Origin: Amphiura filiformis | Lineage: Eukaryota; Echinodermata; Ophiuroidea; Amphilepidida; Amphiuridae | Assembly (NCBI RefSeq): GCF_039555335.1 | Contig: NW_027305501.1 | Location: 1,035,501-1,099,500 of the forward strand | Direction of reading: 5' to 3' | Length of the DNA stretch: 64,000 bases | The notes under the pieces: model-generated | Told to the model about the DNA's origin: nothing | Database searches by the model: none | The model's input: only the letters and a program-made list of their open reading frames with translations | Shown here: positions 1 to 10,609 of the stretch, in pieces | Layout: each line of letters starts with the position of its first letter | How positions within the stretch are numbered: the stretch's first letter is position 1 | Program-made: the position numbers and the translations under genes

Positions 1-877
1 CAACACAGTCTTAGATTACTTTAAGGGTCACCCTTTTGACCTTCCGTCCAAAAGCGCCGCTTAAATACGTAACTCTCAAGATGGCTTTCCGGTTTGGCGT
101 TGGCTTCGGACGGCGGTGCTGAGTTGCACACGGTCTCGAGGTTAGCTTCCGTGTTCACAAACACTGGAGCGACACTGTTTCGGCGCTCTGTTCTCGTGAC
201 TACGAACGGGCGCGGTGCATACCGACATTCGTCCCTCTCCAATCCCCAGGGTTGGGCAAGGTTCGGCTGAAGCCAAAGATAGGCTGGGGTGTCCGATAAG
301 GCGCTGCAGCACTATTTCTTCCGAACACAAGCCTTGCGAGGGACTCACGACCGCATTCATCACCCTTACAGAGCCTTTCGGTCCAGCCGCTGTCGCAATG
401 GCTGGTCCAGGTGTTGGTGGGGTCCGGGGGAATCGCGAAGGTTTCGCGTCCCACGACCCACTCGACACGAGCTATCTCATCATCTTGGGTATACCGCTCG
501 GTTGTCCCTTGAGGAGATCTAGCAGGCGGTGTCCCGAAGCCACCTTCGCCTTCTCTCACGATACTTCCGCTTACGTTAGTAATCAGAGACGGGCGGAGGT
601 TTACCGGGACATTGTTCGGCGATCATAATACGGTGGTGTACGGGTACCAGGTTTTCAGACTATACAGAATACTCAGCATGGTAAGAACCAGTGTCGCTAT
701 TCTTAACCACCAAACTTATTAAGTAAGGAGGTTTATGTCTGTGATCGCGTGGTCTTTTATGTTTCCCGACCGTTGGGGGAAAATATTTTCTGACCTCGCG
801 AAAACCATCGTTACCCGCTCCCGATCCCTGATCAGATGCTGACCAATCTTGTACCTCCATCCGTCGGTTACTTGCTA
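1..877 (-). other. Unrecognised GC-rich block with overlapping open frames
   Basis: This block is clearly richer in G+C than the AT-rich DNA around it. On the minus strand one frame is open from about 559 to 200, and a second frame is open from 242 to 21 and overlaps its end. This looks like one reading frame broken by a shift near 200-242. The plus strand is also open at 215-628, as expected for GC-rich DNA. A third short minus frame runs 860-660. I recognise no domain. It may be a decayed transposon or gag-like fragment, or the edge of something starting left of the window. The sequence does not look like 18S or 28S rRNA. Confidence 0.25.
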
Positions 878-954
878 GATCGATCTTTCAGATGTTGATG
901 CAAGAAGTATCTTAATCAACATCGAAACGGTAAGATCGACCGTGTACTGAGTCT

Positions 955-1274
955 AGTCCCAAACAAAAATGTTTGGTAGACTCATAACCGTGCGATCTTA
1001 CCTTTCCGATGTTGATTATCCCGACCCCGCCACCCCCTACAAGTTTGGTCCGGTAGGGGATCCCAAGTCGGATAAGGGATTTATCATATGGTGTGACGTC
1101 ACCTTTTGGGTGAGTCCACCGGGGATCGGGGTTTTGTTATTTATTCATTTATGTGGGACAAAATGACTATTGGTTTTTTCCGCATCTCGGATCGATGCAA
1201 GAAGTATCTTAATCAACATCGGAAAGGTAAGATCGCACCGGTTATGAGTCTACCAAACATTTTTGTTTGGGACT
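955..1274. mobile_element. MITE with ~60-bp terminal inverted repeats
   Basis: The ends are AGTCCCAAAC and GTTTGGGACT. About 60 bp at each end (955-1017 and 1211-1274) are inverted copies of each other. The 320-bp body holds no transposase. A further copy of the right arm, lacking its outermost ~15 bp, sits directly to the left at 891-954 in the same orientation as the right arm, so three arms are present. No clear target duplication is visible, so the superfamily is open. Confidence 0.75.
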
Positions 1275-2395
1275 AATTTTACTGTAAATGCACTTCAGGC
1301 TTTAGTCTTTCACAGGGCATTTGTACCAAAACATTGTTTAAAGCCATATTATAACATTTGCTGAGGAAGACGCCCTCACTGAATTTTTAAAATTCCTTTT
1401 TTTACACGATTAAATTGTACTTTATTAAACCAATGTACCCTGCAAAATCAAGACTCTAGGTGCTGTAGTTTTGTCAAAATCCGAGATTTTGAATAAAACG
1501 CCGGATTCGGCGCTTTATTATTACGATGGAATTATTAGTCGAACGCATACACGATGTTCATAACACACAGTACACTGCGTATGGGGGCGGTGATATACAC
1601 AACAAAGGGTCGTACCACAACATGACCGAAGGAGTGGTACGTATTGGCGACATGTGCGCTGGTAGTAAATTCCAATTTTCTTTGCTTTGCCGTAGTTGTT
1701 CGCTCAAAAATAAAAGGGATATATCTGATAGTAAAAGCTAACATTTTATGGCAAAAAATGCTAATCTATTTTGTTTGAAAATGTTATAATATGGCTTTAA
1801 GTTTGCTTTGAATCTGAATAATTAGTACCGGGTAATTACAGTGCAGATATCTGCTATCTACTGAAGATAGCAAGATAATACTGTGATGAACACTGAACAA
1901 TGTGGAGAAATTGTGGAGAATTGGAGAAATTTTGCTCAAAATGCGCTCAAAGCGCGCCGAAATTCCAATTTTGAGGACTAATTGTTCAAGAAAGCGGGTC
2001 ATTCAGTGTAGGCTACTGAAAAAAACGGGGTCATTGGGTGTAGGATTTGCCAAAAATACCAGGATCTTTTCATGGGCACATGATGTATGTCAATATAGGC
2101 CTATGTAGGAGTGCCCCCCCAGGTGAAGTGGAAAACCTCTATACCCCTCGTCTAAATGAACCATTTTTTGTGACACATTTTCTAATGAAAAGGGTTTGTT
2201 GCAAAAAAAAGTTATAAGGCATGTATTGATACAGAATGGCATGCACACAGTTGGGTGCAATGCTTACATTAGTTCAGTTGTTTATAATGAATGACACGCT
2301 TATTACACCCAGTGGCGTAACTTTGGGCCAGGGTGCCCGGGGGTGAAAGTAGATTGGGTGCCCCTGATCAAGGATGTGCATAGTCCGACGTGTAG
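1275..2395. other. Intergenic, AT-rich, no gene seen
   Basis: No supported gene. About 50 bp from 1277 (tract TTTAGTCTTTCA) resemble parts of the dispersed repeat at 30258-30470 and 55095-55314. A short GTGGAGAAATT motif is repeated at 1900-1930. The small open frames are random-sized. Confidence 0.5.
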
Positions 2396-2670
2396 GACAG
2401 TGGCGTAACTAGAGGTTATGGCGCCCAGGGCTAAGGATACATAATGGCACCTCTCCCCAGTTCTGGGAGCAGAGCGCGTGCAAATTTGCACAAATAGGAC
2501 CAATCACGCATTAATTATTTATTTTGGTCATAATGAAGTTGAATATCGGTCTTGATCTTTCAAATGATTTTGTGCTGAAAATTTTGACTTTCCTTGCTGG
2601 AGGGGACGCAGAATCGACGCTGAATTGGTTAATTTGTACCGCGGTAACCGCGCCGCCCGAAATTTTTTCG
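2396..2670. repeat. Dispersed repeat, 'GTGGCGTAACT' family, copy 1
   Basis: Starts AGTGGCGTAACTAG and shares most of its ~270 bp, in the same orientation, with 5773-6060. Shared stretches include CCCAGGGCTAAGGATA, GAAGTTGAATATC and GACGCTGAATTGG. A partial start of the same family lies at 2309-2345. No coding capacity. Confidence 0.7.
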
Positions 2671-3282
2671 TGTGGGGCAGTTAGTGGACTTTCGCAGTTA
2701 ATCTGTCTTGAGCGATCAGTCTTGAGTACCGGTATATAGTTGCTAATTAAGAAAAAAACAGGTCCTACTCGTCAGACTATATGTGCATGGTGCAGTGCTA
2801 ATCAATTTTGGTATTGAAAGCCATAGACCTACCGAATAACTTCATGTTAATAAAAAAATGTTTTCATCTTCTCCAATGTCTTTAAAGATTCGTCACTAGC
2901 TGTAGTAACGTAGCTAGGGGTTGTGACTTTATTGACGAGCGTGTGGCGGAGTAACAAAAGCTGAATAATTTCCGCCTATACCTGAACAAACATTATACAG
3001 GCCTACAGAGTTTAAAAACTAATGTTAGAAATGGACAATGGCGATGACAGGGGGAGGAGTGTGGGGGAAATGCCCCAGTCAGAACTCTTGCCCCCCCACC
3101 CCCCACCCCAATAAAAACCCAAAATTATGAACATGTCCACCTTTTGTGGCAAATTTGTGCAAAATTGGTTGATTTCTCCCCTGAAATTCACTTTTCCCCC
3201 AGTGCACCCTCCCCAATTTTATTTTGTTCTGGTGCTGCTACCACTGGAGATGAATGTGCTCATGGAAAACTAGAATCAGTGG
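2671..3282. other. Intergenic, no gene seen
   Basis: AT-rich sequence with a C-rich stretch at 3092-3117. No inverted repeat, coding signal or RNA gene was recognised. Confidence 0.4.
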
Positions 3283-3290
3283 CTACCAGC

Positions 3291-3492
3291 CAGGGTTCGA
3301 TTTACTTTGAAAAACTTGCATAGCAATTTTTAGCGAAAATATTATTTAGGTGATGTTCTTATAATATTAGCATATTTATATGATTATGTTTACATTGTAA
3401 AATAATGCTATACAAGCTTTTATTTGTGTAGCAGGTTGTCCAAAATGGGGAGCATTTTACTCCATCCACGACACAAGTAAAATCGAACCCTG
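3291..3492. mobile_element. hAT-type MITE with 8-bp target-site duplication
   Basis: Ends are CAGGGTTCGATTT and AAATCGAACCCTG, perfect inverted repeats of 13 bp. CTACCAGC occurs directly outside both ends (3283-3290 and 3493-3500), an exact 8-bp target duplication. An 8-bp duplication and a CAG-type terminus are hallmarks of the hAT superfamily. At 202 bp with no open frame it is non-autonomous. Confidence 0.85.
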
Positions 3493-3500
3493 CTACCAGC

Positions 3501-4656
3501 AGCTTCTTTTCTCGACTTGTATCTAGAACTGGGAGTGTCCTAAATTTTATAGCTAATTAAGCAATTTGTTTCTGCATTGTACTTATGAATAAATAATGTA
3601 AACATTAAGATATGATAGCAACTATACATTAAATTTAGTTCATTTTTGTCAGTATTCCGCAGTTAAAATTGATCATTTCTTGCTAGTTTTACTAGTGTAA
3701 AATGTATGGACAGACTGGTGAGTTTACATTGGTAAATTACTAAAATGATAGTAAAATGGTTCTTAATAAATATTATTGTAGCCACGTAGTCACATACATC
3801 AGTGTTATATATTTTACTGTGAAATATTTATAGATTCTATTTGTACAGAATATTGTGATTGAAAGTATATCCTGGTAAACAAACATGTACGTAGCTTTGC
3901 CAACATTTTGATCAGAAACCAGCATTACAGTTAAGCACTGTGTTTTCAGAAATTTCTGTTGAAAAAAAATCAAATTCCTTTGAGAGCTGAGTTTTATATC
4001 CGGATGTAGCTTTCACAGAATTAATATAAATTTACCCATTAATAACTTGTAATTTCCATTAACTATTAAATAAAAGCTTTTTTTCGTGGTGTCATTTAAT
4101 AGTGAAGCATTTAGCATTTTTACAACCTATTAAGGACCCATTATCGGTAGTTGTCACCAAAAAAGGCCCAATCAAAAATCACTCAATTTATCATTTCAAT
4201 GATCCTATTTGTATGGGGAACAAAATTTATCTGCAAAACTAGCACTAGCATGCTAGCAAAAGGCCAGGGCTATTTTTCCAATGTAACTAATCGTTGCGGA
4301 AGCTGGGGGACCCCCAATATAAACTGCTACAATGTGTACCATTTGTCAAATGGCTTGCAAATATTACAAATTGTTTTTCTAGGTCTTTACAAATGAACTG
4401 CAGTTTTCTATTATGAATCCAAATGAACTCAACATGCCAGTTCTGACAATAATAAAATGAACGCCAAAAGAACTAGAAACAAATTTCATTTTGTTGAAAA
4501 TCTCATGAGATTATTAGAGTTGCTGGTTGGTAGAAAATGCTTCCAATTATAAATTATTCCTTTTGCCTTTTGTGCTCATGTGCATGTATACATGGAGAGT
4601 AACAAGTCAAAATAATTAACCAGTTTTATCATTTTATCTTTTCTCAATTCATACAG
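3501..4656. other. Intergenic / probable 5' intron of the phosphatase gene
   Basis: AT-rich with no coding signal. It ends in a pyrimidine-rich tract and AG at 4655-4656 that looks like a splice acceptor just upstream of the phosphatase coding region. That gene therefore probably has at least one 5' UTR intron here. Its donor was not identified. Confidence 0.4.
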
Positions 4657-4718
4657 AATCTTCCACGTTGACGTCGCTACTGAGGTGCTGCTTTTCCCCA
4701 CCCCGGCAGTCTGACAAC

Positions 4719-5264
4719 ATGGCTATACGCTACTCCCAACTTCATCACATCAGTGAAATAACTGACCAATTATATCTCACAAGTGCCTACGGTGCAAGTA
4801 GTCCGACAGCACTCCGGGCGAAAGGCATCACATGTGTCGTCAACGCTACTCTGTCATTTCAAGTACCCACACCATCGAATATAAAAGATATCGAATACAT
4901 ACGGGTACCTGTAGATGACGCACCAAGTGCCAATTTATCCATGTACTTTGATTCTATCGCAGATAAGATACATAATGTGAAAAGAGCAAGAGGGCGCTGC
5001 TTGGTACACTGCTACGCAGGCCGTAGTCGTTCAGCATCGCTTATAATGGTGTATCTTATGAAATACGAACACATGACTTTGAAACAAGCGCACACGTATG
5101 TCAGAGGTAGGAGACCAGTGATTAGACCTAATCCAGGGTTCTGGAAGCAGCTGATTCATTACGAGCGAACTGTGAAAGGAAAAAGCACTGTGAAGATGGT
5201 TCCTTCATCTATAGGCTGGATACCAGATATTTACAAGGAAGAAATGAAAGGATTGGTTTGGTAG
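4719..5264 (+). CDS. DUSP14: Atypical dual-specificity phosphatase, DUSP14/18/21 type
   Basis: Encodes a 181-residue cysteine phosphatase that removes phosphate from Ser/Thr and Tyr of protein substrates. The sequence shows a single DUSP domain filling the protein. The active-site loop is HCYAGRSRS, with nucleophilic Cys at 98 and Arg at 104. The probable general acid is the first Asp of PVDD (residue 66), 32 residues before the Cys as is usual for this fold. The C-terminal RRPVIRPNPGFW and GKSTVKMV blocks are the signature of the small DUSP14/18/21 group, whose members are about 190 residues. The start is the first ATG (4719). The open frame continues upstream to a probable splice acceptor at 4656 without another ATG. 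There is no MAP-kinase-binding rhodanese domain, so it belongs to the atypical class. Exact orthology within the group is not certain. Confidence 0.93.
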   Translation: MAIRYSQLHHISEITDQLYLTSAYGASSPTALRAKGITCVVNATLSFQVPTPSNIKDIEYIRVPVDDAPSANLSMYFDSIADKIHNVKRARGRCLVHCYAGRSRSASLIMVYLMKYEHMTLKQAHTYVRGRRPVIRPNPGFWKQLIHYERTVKGKSTVKMVPSSIGWIPDIYKEEMKGLVW

Positions 5265-5365
5265 CAATGGTGTGATTATCATTCATGCACCCTGGATGTA
5301 CAGTTATACACCCAGGACTTGCAGAATTTTAGAATTTCAACTTGCCCATTGGGCAAGTCCACTTA

Positions 5366-6587
5366 GGGACCGTTCATAAATACTTTGGTGGGGGGGACTG
5401 GGCACTTGGAATTTTTGGAGTCAAAACTTTTTTGACCCCCCCCCCCTCCAGAGAACCTTAAACTTTTTTGACCCCCCTCTTTAGACATACAAAACTTTTT
5501 GCCCCCCCTTTTCCAAGAGGTTAAAAACAGTCTGGGGAGGGGGCTACTCCATTTGTGCAAACTCAGTCACAATTATAGGCCTACATGTTTGTTCATACAT
5601 TTATTTATAATAGGCCTGTTTCCTAAAAACATTAAAGTTGAAGGTGTTTTTCGCATTCTGTGGCTTGTATGAAGTTTAATTTCAATTTATGCATTCTAAT
5701 TTTTTGAAAATTATGTTTCATTCTTTTAACCAATAATTAAATAAATAAAAGTAACACAAAAAAGAGAAATTGACAGTGGCGTAGCTAGGGCTTGTGGCAC
5801 CCAGGGCTAAGGATAGGTGTCGCTCCCGATTCTTGAAATAATTATTGCGCCCGGAGCACAAATAGGGCCTACCACTCATTAATTTTGGTTATACTGAAGT
5901 TGAATATCAGTCTTAAATTGATCTTTCAAATGACTGTGTCCTGAAATACGTGCGAAGCGCGCGAAAATTTTGACTTTCATCGTTTAGAGGGGCGCAGAAT
6001 CGATGCTGAATTGGTCAATTTGGCGTCCCCTAAGAGTGGCGCCCAGGGCACATCATGCTCCCACCTGCCCACCATCGCTATGCCACTGGAAATTGAGAGC
6101 GAGATCTGGGCACATACTCAAGAATTTTAATATTAATACTTAAGACTTGTTTATCAGGGGCGTAGCCAGCTTTCTTGATATGGGGGGAAAAATATCAATT
6201 TCGGGGCAAAAACAAAACAAAACAAAAATACGGTACTGGTTGCATCCTTTTGACCCGGTATTATCAGTGGGATACATACATACATAGCGACTGTAGAGTC
6301 TTTGAGATTCCAAAAAGGCTTTAATGGGATACCGGTAATCCCAAAAATGTATTTTACACTATTTTTGGGCCATAATCGGGTAAAAAGGGCTTTATTAGTA
6401 CATATCTTGCATAGCGCCGCATAAAAATTTTGTATGCTCTTGTTCGCTTGGTATTTTCTTGTTTAAAACTTTTTGACCCCCTCCTTTAGTAACCAAAACT
6501 TTTGGTCCCCCCTTTGTGCAACTCAAAACTTTTGTGTCCCCCCACACTTTGCCCAGTCCCCCCACCAAAGTATTTATGAACGGTCCC
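5366..6587. mobile_element. PIF/Harbinger-like element with TTA target duplication
   Basis: The ends GGGACCGTTCATAAATACTT and its complement at 6566-6587 are inverted repeats. The similarity continues inward as GGGG-rich, AAAACTTTTTGACCCC-type sequence for ~150 bp. TTA flanks both ends (5363-5365 and 6588-6590). A 3-bp TTA/TAA duplication with GG(G)-starting ends fits PIF/Harbinger. No transposase is visible in the 1.2-kb body, which has been invaded by another repeat. It lies about 100 bp after the phosphatase stop and so probably within its 3' UTR. Confidence 0.7.
5773..6060. repeat. Dispersed repeat, 'GTGGCGTAGCT' family, copy 2 (nested)
   Basis: Same family and orientation as 2396-2670, here inside the Harbinger-like element. 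Further short pieces of the family (GGGGCGTAGCCAGC and complements) lie near 6159 and 63090. Confidence 0.7.
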
Positions 6588-6590
6588 TTA

Positions 6591-8005
6591 GAAATCCAGT
6601 TGCCCCTTAATTTCACATGCTTTGATCTTTGTATACATATGCTCACCTTAAACTCTTATAAATATTGTCCCATAGTCACCGGACAAGGCATGCATGCATT
6701 ACGCGCCTTATAGTTCATTATATAGGAATGTCAGTTGACATGATTGTAATCATATCTGTCATTTTAAATCTAGTTATTACCAGTTGGGCTGAGGGCTGAC
6801 ATGTCAGTGTTGTTGCCAGAGGATTCTGTAGAGAAGATTCTGTAAGGCCTGTGCACAACATCAAAATTGGTTGAAATTAAACATAAAGTGATGTTCATAT
6901 ATCCTTTACAGGGTCTTTGTTGGTCCCATTATCAACCTACTTTATTATCATGGCATCACTCATAAAAAACCTGGGGCGAGCACAGTATCAGAGAGGGGCA
7001 AAATGTAGATCCATCTTCATAGACACCAATTTAAAACTACATGTTAATATAGGGGTGGGATTAAGGGGGAAGCTTAGGTCCTGACTGAGGGGGACTCAAG
7101 CCCAATCACCCAAAGATCACCCGATCACCCCCCTCCCTCCCCCGCCTCTTTCAATAAAAGGTCATATAAAGTTTTACAATAAAAGATACTGCTACTAGTA
7201 AATGAACATTTACATGTGTCAAAGATGGCAGAAATTTGTGTATCACTATTTGTATTCATATGAGCAGGAGTTAGAAAGTGCAGTGAAATATTGCATGCAT
7301 ATTTATTTGTGAAAAAAAACATAGAAACAGGGTCTTATTATTTGTTATTGTTTTCAATGAGTGTTACATGTATAGTGCATGCAGCTCAGTATCTGTAATG
7401 ATCGAGGCATGGAAGCACACTTAAAAGCCTATAGGAGATCGAGGTGTGAATAAAGTAATATATACTATAGTATTAGACATAGGGGAATTTGAAACTATTT
7501 TCCATTTGTTTTGGCTGCAAGTGGAAAATAGTGACTAAATACTAAGTATCCCTAAAATACCATTATGACCAAGTAAAATAAATAACATGTATTATATATA
7601 TCTGGACTTTTTTCAGTTTTCCCTTATTATTGTTACAAATTTACTGTTAATTTCTGTGTGAAATTGCAATTGCAAAGGCTTTGTCAACACATCATAAAAG
7701 TGGGGAGGCCCTTAATATTTTTGTTATTCCCCAAAGCCTTTGCCCCTACATGTAGCTTGAAGAAAGTGTTTTACAATGGGTTTATAAATGTTAACCAAGA
7801 ACTTCTTAACATGTCTTTTCATCACAACAATTTTAGAAACAAAGTAAGGAAGCAAATAAGAAAAATAACAAAAATATTTTAAAGTCTCCAAAAGTTGTTG
7901 AGGACGGGAACGATATACATATTTATTTTACTTAGCCTTATTTTGTTGCAATGCTATATGCATTAATTTTTATGATAGAATTGCACCAATTCAATAATAT
8001 AGGAA
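6591..8005. other. Intergenic, no gene seen
   Basis: AT-rich DNA with only random-sized open frames and a C-rich tract at 7110-7145. No inverted repeats of note were recognised. Confidence 0.4.
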
Positions 8006-8068
8006 ATATGAATCACAATAAAGAGTACAGAAATAAATCAAATACTGGAACTTACGTTTCGTTAACAC

Positions 8069-8101
8069 GACGTTTCGTCCGAAACCATCGGACATCATCA
8101 G
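8069..8101 (-). ncRNA. Hammerhead ribozyme motif, minimal Penelope type (left copy)
   Basis: The minus strand reads CTGATGA, a 6-bp helix II (GTCCGA with TCGGAC, 5-nt loop), GAAAC, GTC. All conserved core nucleotides of the hammerhead are present. Helix III is only AC/GT with no loop, a form reported for Penelope elements and thought to act as a dimer. One extra U separates CTGATGA from helix II. Cleavage would fall after GTC. Confidence 0.75.
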
Positions 8102-8110
8102 GTGACTGAA

Positions 8111-9176
8111 TTAGGTCGATTGGTCACGTGAGAGACGGCGATCAATTCCCTTCAGTGCCTGGTCCCACGCGTGCGAGAGTTGAAAGCGTAGTCCTCCTGT
8201 TCTGTTCAGCGACGGTCTTTCGACTCTCTCCCAGATGGCTTCACGCACACCCCTTTCAAACCAGCGTTCCTCCTTGTCCAGAATGATGACGTCTTCCGGA
8301 TTAAAGGTATGTCCCGTGACTTTGTTGTGGGTGAAAACAGCCGAGTTCTGGGCTTCGTTAGAGCTAGGCCTGCGATGTTGGCCAATCCTAGCTCTAAGGG
8401 ATTGTTTTGTTTCTCCAATATAAGAGTCCTTACAGTCCTTTTCCGCACATGAGATACCATAAACGATGTTGCTACATTTATCCTTTGGAGGTTTGTCTTT
8501 GACCTTGACTAATTTGCCATGGAGGGTGTTAGTGGGCTTAAAAGATGTGTTGATGCCAAAGGTCTTTAAGGTCTTCTTTAACCTCTCTGAAAGGCCAGCG
8601 ACGTAAGGTATGGTAACGTGCGTTGAGTTGGTGATTTGATTCGTGTTCTGCGCACTTGCCAAGGTCTGATCTTTCTTTGTCTTAGCTTTCTGGAAAGCCC
8701 AGTTTGGGTAGCTGCAGGTGCTAAGAGATTTCTGGATGTGATTGAGTTCCTTAGCTTTGGGCTCCTCTTCGCTAATGAGGGTGTCTGCGCGGTACTGTAA
8801 GGTTCTTATAACCCCAAGTTTGTGAATGAGGGGGTGGTTGGAGCCAAATTGAAGGTAATGGTCCGTGTGAGTAGGCTTTCTGTAAACTGTGGAGGTTAGG
8901 CTGCCATCGGTGTTGCGGTGAACCAAACAGTCCAGAAAAGGCAACTTATTATTCTCACACTCTTCCTGCGTAAACTTAATGTTAGGATCAACGCTGTTGA
9001 TGTACTTGAAGAACTGTGCTTATCACCACAAAGGTATCGTCCACGTATCTCAACCACAGCTTAGGGGGGTTGCCGGGGTAACTTTTCAGAACCTCTTGTT
9101 CAAATGCTTCCATATACAAGTTCACAACAATTGGACTGACACTTGAACCCATGGCACTGGAGGCACCCAGGCACTG
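8111..9176 (-). pseudogene. Penelope-type reverse transcriptase + GIY-YIG endonuclease, 5'-truncated, frameshifted
   Basis: Read on the minus strand from 9176. The first part shows the late RT motifs: MGSSVSPIVVNLYMEAFEQ followed by RYVDDTFVV, where YVDD is the catalytic box. The frame is lost near 9018 and resumes in another frame with EENNKLPFLDCLVHR-type sequence, then runs open from 8944 to the stop at 8111. The C-terminal part has the GIY-YIG nuclease motif (VYGISC, then SYIGETK), with the conserved Arg/His block RARIGQHRR. The N-terminal half of the RT is absent. Retroelement proteins of this kind nick target DNA and prime reverse transcription. This copy is dead because of the truncation and the shift. 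Confidence 0.88.
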
Positions 9177-9227
9177 AAGGGAATTGATCGCCGTCTCTCA
9201 CGTGACCAATCGACCTAATTCAGTCAC

Positions 9228-9260
9228 CTGATGATGTCCGATGGTTTCGGACGAAACGTC
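9228..9260 (+). ncRNA. Hammerhead ribozyme motif, minimal Penelope type (right copy)
   Basis: Same motif as the left copy but on the plus strand: CTGATGA at 9228-9234, helix II 9236-9252, GAAA at 9253-9256, GTC ending at 9260. The cores are identical; the copies differ shortly after the predicted cleavage point (GTTAACA versus GTTAACG). Confidence 0.75.
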
Positions 9261-9361
9261 GTGTTAACAAAACGTAAGTTCCAGTATTTGATTTATTTCT
9301 GTACTCTTGATTTACACCAAGATATGAATCACAATAATTACAACTTTACAAGTCCTACATA

Positions 9362-9612
9362 TGAAGAGCTTTGTTTCAAAACCCCTTACATCCACTTGCC
9401 CATTTTTGAGAACACATCAAAAATCATCAAAAAAAATCACTGATATATGCAACAAAAGCAGTTTTTGGCAGGATGCTTGGGTAGGATGAGCATCCCTCCA
9501 AAAACTATTTTTGTTGAAAAACACCTTATATCCGTGATTATTTTGATGATTTTTTGATGTGTTCTCAAAATTGGGCAAGTGGGTGTAAGGGGTTTTGAAA
9601 AAAAGCTCTTCA
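9362..9612. mobile_element. Palindromic MITE, TA target duplication
   Basis: The ends TGAAGAGCTTTG and its near complement fold back on each other. The arms of ~110 bp share TTTCAAAACCCCTTAC and GAGAACACATCAAAAA on opposite strands. TA lies outside each end, fitting a Tc1/mariner-type non-autonomous element. Two small open frames inside are shadows of the palindrome. Confidence 0.75.
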
Positions 9613-9614
9613 TA

Positions 9615-10105
9615 TATAAGTGAATACAAACATTTGTCTCTAGGGATGAGGTTGATCTAGTGATAGGGGAAAACTCAAAAACTATCGACCAATAAGATAT
9701 GCTATACTGGGATAGGTCAATACACATTTATGTTGGTTGTGTCAAATTGCAATTGACCAATGAATTGGTGCCATTCTCTCATGAATATGTATTGTATGTT
9801 ACCAATTTACTTGTTGTAGCATTGTGCAAAAATATTGTATTCAAATGACCCTTTTATTTAAAAAAATAAGAGAACAAACCAAAAGATTGATAATGCTAGT
9901 TAAAACATTGATGTTATTGGCACACTTCCTGTTTTGTGTCAGATGGGGGATGGAGGGAAGGTGTCAGCTGTTATAGCAAAACTAGTGAACCATTCATTAG
10001 GCCTTATTGGTGATCTTTTTGGTTTGTTCCATATAAAGCTAAGAAACATTTTTTTACACTTCGATATTGGGGATTTGCAATATCAGAAAATCTTCAGTTT
10101 TTTTT
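9615..10105. other. Intergenic, no gene seen
   Basis: AT-rich. No recognisable gene or repeat structure. Confidence 0.4.
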
Positions 10106-10355
10106 TTCATTGTTGGTAAGAGAATGGTTGTGCTAACATACCCTGCAACTTAAAGTGCAAGTGATATCTGAAAACGATAAGGTAAAATCTCAAATTTTGT
10201 CAATGTTAGAGGAGTTTTTCCATATAAATGCTATGTATGCATTTGAATGGCGCTTCAAATATATCAACACTGCCTTTTTCTTTGTATTTGCCCAATTTTG
10301 TGTGTTATACATTATACCTAATGACAATTTTATTGACTTATCCATCACTTAAAAG
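10106..10355. repeat. Dispersed repeat family A, copy 1
   Basis: Related to 10610-10885 and 20560-20925. The shared framework is a TGAATGG-TTCA core, a T-rich TTTTCTTTG segment, ATGACAATTT, then a 'TTATCCATCACTT' block. Confidence 0.5.
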
Positions 10356-10609
10356 CAAATTCCCAAAAATTTTAATTTGTTAAAATTGCTTCGCTGAGGT
10401 AATTGATTGTGCCTTAATTAAGCATACTTTTTAATGTGTATGGGACATTATGTTAATTGTTTCCAAGCCATAATCTTTTTGCATTTGGTTTTTTTTTAAA
10501 CCTGATTTTTTGGCAAATGAATGTTGTACACTAGTCCCAACCTACGTTTAAGTTGGAATCAGTCAATTTAGTTTGTAGGACAACATAGCAATTTCAATAA
10601 GACATTAAT

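Larger units (their letters stand above)
8022..9321 (-). mobile_element. Truncated Penelope-like retroelement with inverted terminal copies and 16-bp target duplication
   Basis: The composite is bounded by an identical 16-bp direct repeat starting ATATGAATCACAATAA (8006-8021 and 9322-9337), read as a target-site duplication. The minus strand carries the 3' half of a reverse transcriptase plus a GIY-YIG endonuclease. About 140 bp of the element end are present at both sides in opposite orientation (8022-8165 and 9168-9311), each with a hammerhead ribozyme motif. Inverted terminal copies, 5' truncation and hammerheads are known features of Penelope-like elements. The right copy begins abruptly inside the RT coding sequence and so marks a rearranged junction. 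Confidence 0.85.

Noticed and set aside
1..650. Possible ribosomal RNA at the GC-rich left edge
   Set aside because: No conserved 18S, 5.8S or 28S segment could be recognised on either strand.
4668..4718. Longer phosphatase N-terminus starting at 4668
   Set aside because: Position 4668 is TTG, not ATG. The first ATG is at 4719, and the earlier codons follow a probable splice acceptor.
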